64,000 nt of DNA, from NCBI GenBank assembly GCA_034509495.1, contig CM067523.1, positions 615,659 through 679,658 on the forward strand. Direction: 5' to 3'. Below, in pieces: positions 44,801-53,989 of this stretch (the stretch's first letter is position 1; the number at the start of each line of letters is the position of its first letter). This stretch comes from Acestrorhynchus altus. Lineage: Eukaryota > Chordata > Actinopteri > Characiformes > Acestrorhynchidae. A model generated the notes under the pieces. The model made no database searches and was not told the DNA's origin. It saw only the letters and a list, made by a program, of their open reading frames with translations. The translations under genes and the position numbers were made by a program.

Positions 44801-46147
44801 GTTTGGTGTGTGATACATCTTTTTATCCTCACTGGTTGTAAGGATGTTGTCAGTTCTTGTCAGAAAACTCGGACCATTTATTGTAACGCATGGGTTCATT
44901 ATATCCTGATGATTTGATTGGTTGGTGTCCGGGGTACGTGGCATAGACAGAGGCATTCCCTTGGAGGGAGGAAAGGAAGGTTGTGGAGTAAATGAAAGGT
45001 CATTACCACTGAAGTCTTCAAATCCTGGTGGTCTTGTCTGGTTTAAATGGTACATTTGTCTGTTTGGTTGACCAGGCAGTGGGGCAGCTCTTGGAACTTC
45101 TTGTGTGGTCAGTCCACTTTGTTTAATCTCTGTTCTGACTTGTGTACAAGGCAGAGACGCTTGATTTGTTGAACTGAATCCATTACTGTCCTGCAGAGGT
45201 GGCTTTGATATTTCGTAAAACGTAGCCTTTGAAGTATAGATTTTCTTTTGGGCAAAATTGGAAAAGTTGGTCATCTGCGAACTCTCAGCAAACGTTTGGT
45301 TTGATGTAGGAAATCCCTTGGCAGTGGTTTCCATGACATTATTATCTGCCCGAAGACTGTAAGTAGCCAGTGAAGGTACAGCCATATTAGACCCACTGGG
45401 AAACTGGCTTACATTTGCTTGGACCAATGGGGGAGCACAGGACAGACCCAAAAGTGGAGCGGGACGTTGTACTGGACCCCAAGCAGATGCCTGTGTTTCA
45501 GAGGTCAGGTAGGTGGCTGCAGAATGACTTGGTGTCTGAAGAAAGGTATGTGGTGATGGCATTTTTGGTTCTTCTACTTGATTTTGCACAAAGTTAAACC
45601 TTTGTCTGAAATCTATGTCGGATGCTGGAGTGGGTTCCAGCTCAGTAGCGTCATCGAACAGAAAAGAAGAGCAGGTATAGAGTGGGGCTATTTGGTGGTC
45701 AGGCAGTGGTACTGGAGCTGAGTGTGAGTGCAAAGACAGAGTGGGTGTTGAGCTGTAGTGAGGACTATAGAAGGAGCAGAGATATGGGGAGCTAGAGTGG
45801 TGGTAGGTAGATCTGATGGAAGAGGTGTGGGACTCCGGGGTCCTACAGGAGAAAGCCTCGTGAGGAATAGGTGACTCATAGGTGCTGCTGTAGAACGTTG
45901 TCTCTGGGGTTTGAGGGGGAGTGGAGACATCACTGTGCTCTTGGTCTGGACTGGCCTCATTTACAGGTGACAGGCTTGAGCGGAAAGGTATAGGTGTCTG
46001 AGAGGAGGAGCCTACTTTCTTCTTGGCATTTTTCTTAATCAGCTTTTGCAGACGGGCATTTTCCTTCCCTGGCTTGGGTAGAAGTGGGGGAGGGTACTGC
46101 TGGGAGAGTGGGCCAGACTGGCTACCATAACTCACTTCCATCAACAT
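41840..46147 (-). CDS. prr33: Proline-rich protein 33-like, large disordered protein, single coding exon
   Basis: 1435-residue protein of unknown molecular function. The start at 46147 (MLMEVSYG) was chosen because a splice acceptor (tttttgcag, AG at 46156-46157) lies 8 nt upstream. The same frame is open for 19 more codons to 46204, but across the intron end. The N-terminus has a conserved-looking block [18 protein letters not shown] (about 19-36), then a basic KKNAKKK and [16 protein letters not shown]. The middle, roughly 1200 residues, is Ser/Thr/Pro/Asn-rich and looks disordered. The C-terminus regains order with [20 protein letters not shown] and a basic [10 protein letters not shown]. 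Identity rests on the N-terminal block as I recall PRR33, and on position between lsp1 and tnnt3 in opposite orientation, as in human. It is much longer than the human protein. No internal stop. Confidence 0.72.
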   Translation of the reverse strand: [1435 protein letters not shown]

Positions 46148-46549
46148 ATTAACTTCTGCAAAAATGCACAAATAAGCACGGTTAGAAGATTCCATGTTTC
46201 CCAAATGTTTGCATTAATTTGAGCAAAAACATCAGACGCTTGAGGACAATATTTCATATCTGTGAGGGTTAAAGTACGTGACCCTCTGCTTTCAGTATCT
46301 GTTTTTAAACACGATGTTATATTAATTTTGGATCATCTCTCCTTTTCAGGCAAATAATATCATGAAGATCAGAAGAAGAAAAGACCAGTCTACACTCCTG
46401 GATCCTCTCCACGTGCTGAATCCGTCAAGAACAATTGAGGAGAACATTTTCACAGACTCACAATCTGATGTTTCAGCACGCAGACCCTCCTCGGCCTGAT
46501 CGTCGAACCATCACCACCATACCGGCAAAACAAATGGGTATCCCACCCA

Positions 46550-46819
46550 CTTACTGATGTCATCACCAGGTCACAGGTAGACCATACAAAGCAAAGTAAT
46601 TTTGTTTCAATCGAAAAATAGTTTATCTATAAATTCACAAACCAAAAAATGATTTGTGTGCTATGGGTCATTGTCTTGTGGCATGGCCCACGTTCATAAT
46701 TTATTTCAAAAAGAAAAAGATAAATGAACCTGTTTATTATAATTTATTTCTTCTTCGAATATGATTATTTTGGATGCTTTGTATGGTTTACCTGCAACCT
46801 GGTGATGACGTTACTAAGT
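46550..46819. mobile_element. Inverted-repeat MITE in the prr33 5' intron
   Basis: The left arm 46550..46594 (cttactgatgtcatcaccag; ggtagaccatacaaagc) is the imperfect reverse complement of the right arm 46773..46819. No ORF. Confidence 0.75.
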
Positions 46820-47574
46820 GGTGAAGGTAGGCATACGATGAGCTTGATGAGGAAGGTCTGAGTGCTCAAACATCAGACTGTGAGTCTAATAAACGCTGTA
46901 GATTATACAAGTGCTGTAACCATCTCTGAAACAATGATACTGAACAATCTCTTTCTAATGGATTCTTCATTCTTTAAAACAAATTCACAATTAAAATGAA
47001 ATTTTCTTTGAAATGTCATTTGTAACTCTCTCTGCTCTCACAACCATGAGAACACGGGTCACTATCGTACTACATTTCTGTGCTTGTAAAGGATTAAATT
47101 ATGGCTAAAACAGTTTAATGCATTAACTTTACTGAAACAATGCATTTACAAACATATTTTTTGTGATCGACCTTTTCCACCTAAAGAACTCTGGCTCTTG
47201 ATCTGGTTCCTTTCAGGCTTCTAAGAACCTTGGTGTGTTTTAGCAAAATAGTCCCCATTTCACCAGTCTTACTGGAACTGCGAGCGTTTGTGTTACAGAC
47301 ATTTGTTTTTCTCCAACCTGGATCAAACATGGATCAGCTTTTGGAGATCAGAAGATGTAGAAGATGACAGTGTGGCAGACAAATGGTCTTAGTCACTGCT
47401 CCTCAAGTCATGCCCACAGCAGTTTCAGATGAAGAACGATTCCCACTGCAAATGAACTTTTAAAGTTCTGGAACCAGGTTTTGTTGGTGGAAATGCACCA
47501 GTTAAAAATTTTCATTTGCAAACGGGAACGGAACCCGTTTCACGTTGGTGGAAAAGGCCTCTGAGAGACTCAGG

Positions 47575-47845
47575 AGTCTAATGAGCTAGCACCATGATCT
47601 GAGGATCGCAGGTTCAAATCCCGGGTCATGCATGTGGCGTCCAGGACAGCAATGGCCATGCTCTCTCTCAGGAGATAGATGGTGCTTTCTTCCACCCGAT
47701 GCTGGTTGGTGCGGGTGTCTGTTAGTTGTATCAAGTGTATTGGCTGCTCAGATGGTACTGATAGCAGAGATACAATCGGGGGGGGGGGTTCTAATAGGGT
47801 TGGGTAACTGACACTTCCAGTTACACGGACAGAAAATTGACATAA
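47575..47845 (+). mobile_element. SINE family copy 3, with tRNA-like head
   Basis: The best-preserved head of the family: aatgagctagcaccatgatc and B box ggttcaaatcc. It ends ctaatagggttgggtaactg. A (G)9 run interrupts it near 47778. Confidence 0.65.
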
Positions 47846-48399
47846 ATTGTTTATTGCCTTTTTTTTAAAGAATGATTTTCCAACCAGGGGTAATTACTGT
47901 ACAACTTACAGACCTGCAGACCTGCTGTGGCAGACGACATGGAGCAGAAGCAGACTGACACCTGAAACCCGTGCCTCTATTTAGGCTCTGCTAGCCTGGA
48001 TACATGACACACTTTCCATTACATCACAAAAAGAAAGAGTAGTGATAACAGAAACATTAGTGATTAATAAACTAATTAAAGAATAAACATACTTTAACAC
48101 AGTGCTTGTACTTATTGCAAGATCCCGTGTCCTACAGCGAGGCCAGAATGGATTCAGCAATGGTTTAGTGAGGACAGAAAAAAGAAAGCACAAACGTGTG
48201 TCACTGGTCCCTCCCACGCAATGCACCGCAGGTACAGTCAGGTAATGCTGCTCTGCAGGCTGCATTAACACCTGCATTCAAACCAGTACAGCAGACTAAC
48301 AGCAACAGAGAAAACGACGTCAAAGCAAAGGGTCAGACGTGCTCTCAGTCAATAAACAGGACACGACTGGGAGCAGAAATGCAGAATTAATGAGGTTAC

Positions 48400-48495
48400 C
48401 TGTGTGAGGCTGGCTGGGGGCTGAGTGTGTCTGCAGGCTCCAGCTCAGAGTGTGGTGGCCAGACAGTAGGAGAGCAGAGCTGCGGGGTACAGTGA
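48400..48495 (-). other. prr33: Candidate prr33 5'UTR exon and promoter
   Basis: On the minus strand a GC-rich leader (cactgtaccccgcagctctg onward) ends at a strong donor, cacacag then GTAACC at 48399. An AT-rich ggttttatttttggtt at about 48517..48532 lies 5' of it and could act as a TATA- or MEF2-like element. It would splice to the coding exon at 46155. This is inference from splice and promoter signals only. Confidence 0.35.
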
Positions 48496-48577
48496 CAGAC
48501 CGCTGGGCCAAACCAAAAATAAAACCACTCGGCCTAAATTCAGAGAGCAGTAACCATGCAGGGGATTTCCACTTCAC

Positions 48578-48618
<41 letters not shown>

Positions 48619-48639
48619 TGTGTGTGTGTGTGTGTGTGT
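48578..48639. repeat. (GA)n-(TG)n microsatellite
   Basis: Compound dinucleotide array just upstream of the candidate prr33 leader on the minus strand. Confidence 0.95.
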
Positions 48640-48724
48640 GCCACGGGGTCAGTAATCTAGGTGCCCCAATGAATAAAGAGACACTGGGATTTTCTGGGGC
48701 AATGAGCTTCTGTACCGATTCACT

Positions 48725-49110
48725 GGGACCGTTCACTCATTCTGCACGTTAGACTTTCTGACATCAACTGGAAGAACAACGTTCCCACTCCTCCATGCGG
48801 AATTCTTTCAGCTCGGTGATGTTTCAGCGTCAGTCTTTGTACAGACGCTCTTCCGTTCTCCTCAAACCCCTCTGATACAATAAAGATCTCATAGTGGTTT
48901 CTATGATGGAGAGATCTCCACACCCTGCTGCAGCAGAGCAGCATCAAAACCATCACACTTCCACCACCATGTTTCACAGCTGCTATGAGCTTCTTCTGCT
49001 CAAATGCTGTGTTTGGTTTGATCCAATCATGTCTTCTGTTACTGTGTCCAAATAATTCAGCTTTGGATTCATCTGTCCAAACACATTGTTCCAGAAGTCC
49101 TGCTGTGTCT
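48725..49110 (-). mobile_element. Tc1-like deletion-derivative fragment
   Basis: The minus strand encodes MKHGGGSVMV, then IFIVSEGFEENGRASVQRLT and HHRAERIPHGGVGTLFFQ, with the family junction. Several small frame shifts. Confidence 0.8.
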
Positions 49111-49989
49111 CTTTATTGCGCTTTGGTTCAATGATCATTTTAGGATTCTTGGATCTTCTTTAGTCATCTTGTGGTTCTGCTCTTGGGCTGAACTTGTAGG
49201 ACGTAAATGTGTAAATGATGTTTTGGACAGAAATGAGCAAATAAATTTGCAGTGCAAAATTAAAACATAATTAAATGCATTTTCAGAAACATTTTATAAT
49301 AAAATTATTTACTGGAAATTCTGGCTGCAAGAACATTTACAGACTCGTTTCTTTTCTCCCACCTTGTCTTCTAGACGCTGTAAGAGTGTAATCATTAATC
49401 AGGGTTGCAAATCCTTTTTTTCTGTACTCCAAGGTCTGCCCTAGCCAACTGTAAGTGCACTGTTAAACAGAAGCATCCAGTAAAAGCCAACAACTCAACC
49501 ACGAAGCAGAAGAGCACAAACTCACAGAGCAGCTGCCATCTTTGGCTGGATTACTGACGACCAAACTTCTTCTGGAAGCGGCAGAAGCACAAGAACTGGG
49601 GGAGCATCATAAATTGGGTTTTCATGGCCAAGCAGCTGCACAAGCCTAAGAGCGTGTACGTAATGCCAAGTGTCAGCTGTGGTGAAAAGCAATGGAAACG
49701 TTCTCTGGAATGATGAATCATGTTTCACTATCTGCATTATCTGGCAGACAGAGTTCCTGCGTTAAACAGATGCCAAAACATGGAAATCGGATCCAATCAC
49801 ACCAAATTAAAAATCAATCAGGTTGAGATTCACAGTCAGGTGAAAGAATTACTTTTACTAAGTAAGTAAGAAAGTCCATGGTGTCCAGCAGGGTTTCTCA
49901 ATCTGTGGGCTGTGAACTACACTATTGGTCCACAGGTCCATCTTCAGGGGGAGACAGCAGTGTGGGTCAGTAATGCCTCATTAAATGTC

Positions 49990-50720
49990 TACTTTTAGCT
50001 TTGATTACATCATGCATTCACTGTGGCATCGTTTCCACAAGCTTCTGCGACGTCCAGAGTTGCATTAGTATCCCCAAGACCTTGTGTTGATGGGAGATGT
50101 GGACCAGCTGTCTTCTCCAGCACATCCCAGTGATTCTCAATGGGGTTCAGGTCTGGACTCTGTGGTGGACAGTTTCTTTCACAATCTGAGCTTAATGAAT
50201 CCTGGCATTGTCTTTTTGGAATATGCCCGTGCCATCAGGGAAGAAAACCCATTCATGGAATAACCTGGTCAGTGTATTCAGGTGGTCAGCTGACCTCATT
50301 CTTCAGACTCATAACATTACTGAACCTTGACCTGACCAACTGCACCAACCCCAGATCAGAGGACTGCCCCCACACGATGGTATGGTTGGCACTAGGCATG
50401 ATGAATCCATCACAGCCACCTCTCTTCTTACCCTGATGCCCATCAATCTGGAACAGGGTCAGTCTGGACTCATCAGACCACAAGACCTTCTTCCATTGCT
50501 CCAGAGTCCAGTCTTTAGTCGTTTCAGCTTCTCCTTAGATGTTTTCTCTGCTTGACACCAATCATTTGGCTCTGAAACAGAGGGATATCTTTTCCACCAC
50601 CACAGGATGTCTTTCCACGTGATTATTTAACAAATGAGAAGCTGAAACATAATTAGCTGTGCAGTAATTAACCAATGGGAGGCTCTTATCTCTTGGCTTA
50701 GTTAAATCCAGGTGGTGACC
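49990..50720 (-). mobile_element. Decayed Tc1/mariner element of a different family
   Basis: The minus strand encodes MWSDESRLTLFQIDGHQG, a DDE transposase core motif distinct from the WTDES family elsewhere in the window. The upstream sequence (cccagtgattctcaatgggg; ttcaggtctggactctgtgg) matches the usual transposase coding order. Frames are broken. Confidence 0.75.
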
Positions 50721-50724
50721 TTCC

Positions 50725-50875
50725 TTTTTCAAGTTTCAAAGTTTATTTATAAAGCGCTTCTTACAACAAGGAGTCTCACAAAGCTGCTTTACAGAAGTCT
50801 CCCTCAGACTAGGAGGCAGAAACCTTGAGAGGAACCAAGGCTCAGGAGAGGAACCCATCCTCTTCGGGTCGACAC
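50725..50875. mobile_element. Dispersed teleost repeat (tttataaagcgcttcttaca type)
   Basis: tttatttataaagcgcttct, aaagctgctttacagaagt and ccttgagaggaaccaaggct are typical of a common fish repeat related to the one at 59830..60000. Class uncertain. Confidence 0.45.
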
Positions 50876-51089
50876 CGGAGAGCATAAACGAAGGGTGTGA
50901 TCAATGTGTAATCAGTTCTCAAAGAAGTTGAGTTGAGTTTTCTTGTGGGCTGTTTAGTTATAAGCAGGTGGGCTGTGAGGTGGGAAAGGTTGCGGACCCC
51001 TGGCGTAGGGTGCGCTGTAGTGTATGCAGGTATGTGGCTATGCATAGGTTACACAGGAGCATAAATTAGGCTTAAGCTTGGCCGTGCCC

Positions 51090-51690
51090 CCCGGCCCCTC
51101 CTTGACGGTGCCCCTGGGTCCGAGTTCTGTTCTAAAGATAAACAGCTTCTGTTCTGTCTTCAGGAAACACTCAGATTATCTTTTTAAATGGCATCAAATT
51201 AGTAGAACCACATGATGCACAAAAGCACAGAAAAACTATTCATGTTCACATTCTGGTTTCGATCCCGGTCAGTTCGGGTCATAATGGGTCTTAAAAAGTA
51301 ATGATATCATCCACCTTTAACCCCCTTGTGTGAGCTACGGCATTATGCCCAGGAGGCCCAGTGCGCTTCTCATATCCCCCTAAAACACACAGAGACATTT
51401 TTCACATGCCAGACTCGTGTGTAAGAGCTCCAGGCTTTCTCACCCCCTCGACTTGCCCCTTTTGCTCGCCTTGTATTATGACCGATATAGCAATGAGACA
51501 TCCCTGCTTTCCAAATCTGAATGTCCTTCCATCCAGCTTATTCTCCTGATCTCCTTATTGAGCCATGGCTGTTTGTGTGGGCTTGTGTGTGTGTGTTTAG
51601 GGGTGGTTCTGAAGATGCAGATCCACCCCAACTGCCTGGATCATCCTCTCAGCCAATAAGGGGTCGATAGATTGTGTATCACTATAACAC
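51090..51690. other. Upstream region of tnnt3, no gene seen
   Basis: Low in recognisable repeats. It contains a CAACTG E-box hexamer at 51629..51634 and CCAAT at 51653..51657 just before the probable first exon. Regulatory use is inference. Confidence 0.35.
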
Positions 51691-51699
51691 AGGACCGAA

Positions 51700-51767
51700 T
51701 AAGTGTGGTAGTGCCAGTCTCCTTGCAGCCGGTCTCCTGGACACTCTCCTCTTTCTGCTTTCGTGAG
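51700..51767 (+). other. tnnt3: tnnt3 5'UTR exon (probable)
   Basis: Pyrimidine-rich leader (ctctcctctttctgctttcg) ending tgag with donor GTAAGA at 51768. It is the best leader candidate upstream of the ATG exon at 53771, over a 2 kb intron, and resembles the tnni2 layout. The 5' end is an estimate. Confidence 0.45.
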
Positions 51768-53224
51768 GTAAGACACTCACAGATGTTGTCTTGGCTGATT
51801 TCTGGGAAAGGTCACTGAGGAAGGATTATCATCAACTGTTGGCTCTTTTGATTGTTAATAATATTGATATTTTGCGACACTAAATATTATTCGTTCGCTC
51901 GCCGAAGGGGAAGCACTGATGTCACTGGGCCAAAGGCAAATTCATTAACCCTCACTCCATAAGTCCATTTGGAATCTGTGCCTACGTTATTGTCTACGGT
52001 ACATCTCATATGGAAATGAATGTTCCGTCCACCTGTTCTGGTCCACCTCTGAGCCAGAAGTTCTAGAAGTGGCCCACCTACAGCCCTAATGCATCTGCTC
52101 TCTGCCTAAAATGAACAGATTTTCACAAACGGAATGAATGATGTTTGATCAAATCAGAAACGTTAACGGTGAGCGATGCGTCCACTGTTCAGGATGAGCA
52201 GGACAGCTGCTCAGAGGTCTGAGACAGGACTGATTTACGGTTAACGCTGTAAATCCGCTGTGGCCGATGCCGTGTACGGTGGGATTTACATTGACTTTGC
52301 ACTATTGTGTTGTGCAGCAGAGGGATCAGCGTCAGTGCTGTCAGTGACAATAGAGGATTAGAGAGATCAGTGTCTGAGCAGCTTATTGCTTTCATAGTTA
52401 ATCTGTCAATTCTATAGTAACAGTTCTTACAAAGCTCTGGCTTTATCTTAAATGATGTCATCGGGCCAAAGGCTCATTTCAACACATTCGTTGGCTCTTA
52501 ACCCTCAGCTGTAAGAGTGTGTTTGGAGTGGAAGGTTTAGAATCTGACATTATTATCTACTCTATAGAGTCGTGAATGCCAAAACGGCCCTGATTTGGTA
52601 CAAAAGTGTCTTCTCTCTGGGATGTGTGTTACATCTGCAGCAATTCAAACTGAAAAATGTGTTTTCTTATAACGAAGCAGCCATTGTTACATTCTTAAGA
52701 AAACCGTGATTCACAAAAAAAGAGCATTTTTATTTTAAAGACTTTGGGCAGAAGAGAATTCATTCGTTTTGGGAGATAAAGTCTCTCTAAAGTAATCTGA
52801 CCAGTCATTTGTTCGTATTCCATTTACCGAGGTGTTAGACCTGCTCGGGCTTATGCCCACATAAGGATGGCAGAGAGACTTGAGAAAGGGTTGATGCTGG
52901 GAAATACGATCTGCTGATAATCCCCTTAAATTTCTGCAGCTATCCCGAACCTCTGCGTCACGAAATGCCCGAGAGCAGGGCGCTGGAGCTCACGATCTTA
53001 AAGGTCTTAATGATTCATGTTAAGCGTTGATGTCATCAGTTCTCTTTAACTCAATTACAGACTTAATAAGTGAAATATGGACGAGAACATCTATTTACTC
53101 ACTGCAATAAACACCTCTCGTTCCACCTAAACTACAACCTGCATTCCTGATGGAAACAGAAGGGGTCATTTATTTCTCATTCAGTCGCCACTGCTCAGAT
53201 ATAAAGTAATGTCAACAAACAACG
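51768..53224. other. tnnt3 intron 1, no exon or repeat identified
   Basis: Mostly unique-looking sequence with no supported coding exon. It is one of the few repeat-poor stretches in the window and a reasonable place for muscle enhancers, though none was identified. Confidence 0.4.
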
Positions 53225-53385
53225 GTCCTAGAGGCACCCCTGCCTCATTTTTGTGAGTTCCCTGCTTTACACACCCAGTGCGACTCTGAAAGGGCTTGTT
53301 AATGAGCGGATTAGTTCATTCAGGGGTGGAAACAGGGAAACAGGGTGCCTCCTGGACCACGGTTGAGAAAAGCTGGCTTAGAGAA
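53225..53385. mobile_element. Short teleost repeat copy
   Basis: Matches the 37805..37975 element (gtcctagaggcacccctgcc; gcttgttaatgagcggatta). In tnnt3 intron 1. Confidence 0.6.
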
Positions 53386-53790
53386 AGAGACGTTGTGAAG
53401 TAATCAAGAGATACTTAGAAAGTGTCTGTCATGTCTTTGGAGGAACGGGGTTTGGCAGGCACTCCTGTGCTTTCTGTGAGACAAACATACACCGTAAATC
53501 TCTAGGAATCAAAAATATGAGGCACCATTTAAACACGTTAAATCACATTTATGAAGTCCTTTAACAGTTATAAAAAGTCTTTATTTTTACGGTTTGGACC
53601 TGAATGACCTCAATTCTGCTGCTTTATCGTTTTTCTGAAAAGTGAAGGTACTTTTAACAGCATGAATAATTAATACATCATTCAAACTGACAGACTCTGT
53701 AGTTTTTGGTGCCAAAATTAAAATACTTCGACATATTTACTGAACGAGGTGTTTCTTTCTTCTGCTCCAGCTCTAACCTCTGTGAGCATC

Positions 53791-53922
53791 ATGTCCGACA
53801 CAGAAGAATAGTGAGTATTATTACATTTACACTGTAATGGCATCATCAGAACACGCCAAGTTTACTGACACTCACAATGTCTTTCTGTTCTTTTTCAGTG
53901 GTGAGGGTAAGTACGACTCAGA

Positions 53923-53989
<67 letters not shown>

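Noticed and set aside
42149..45597. Plus-strand frames of 60-103 codons inside the prr33 region
   Set aside because: Antisense shadows of the 1435-codon minus-strand exon.
48320..48736. 138-codon minus-strand frame over the candidate prr33 leader
   Set aside because: Runs through (GA)n/(TG)n repeats and a donor site. More likely untranslated leader and flanking repeat.
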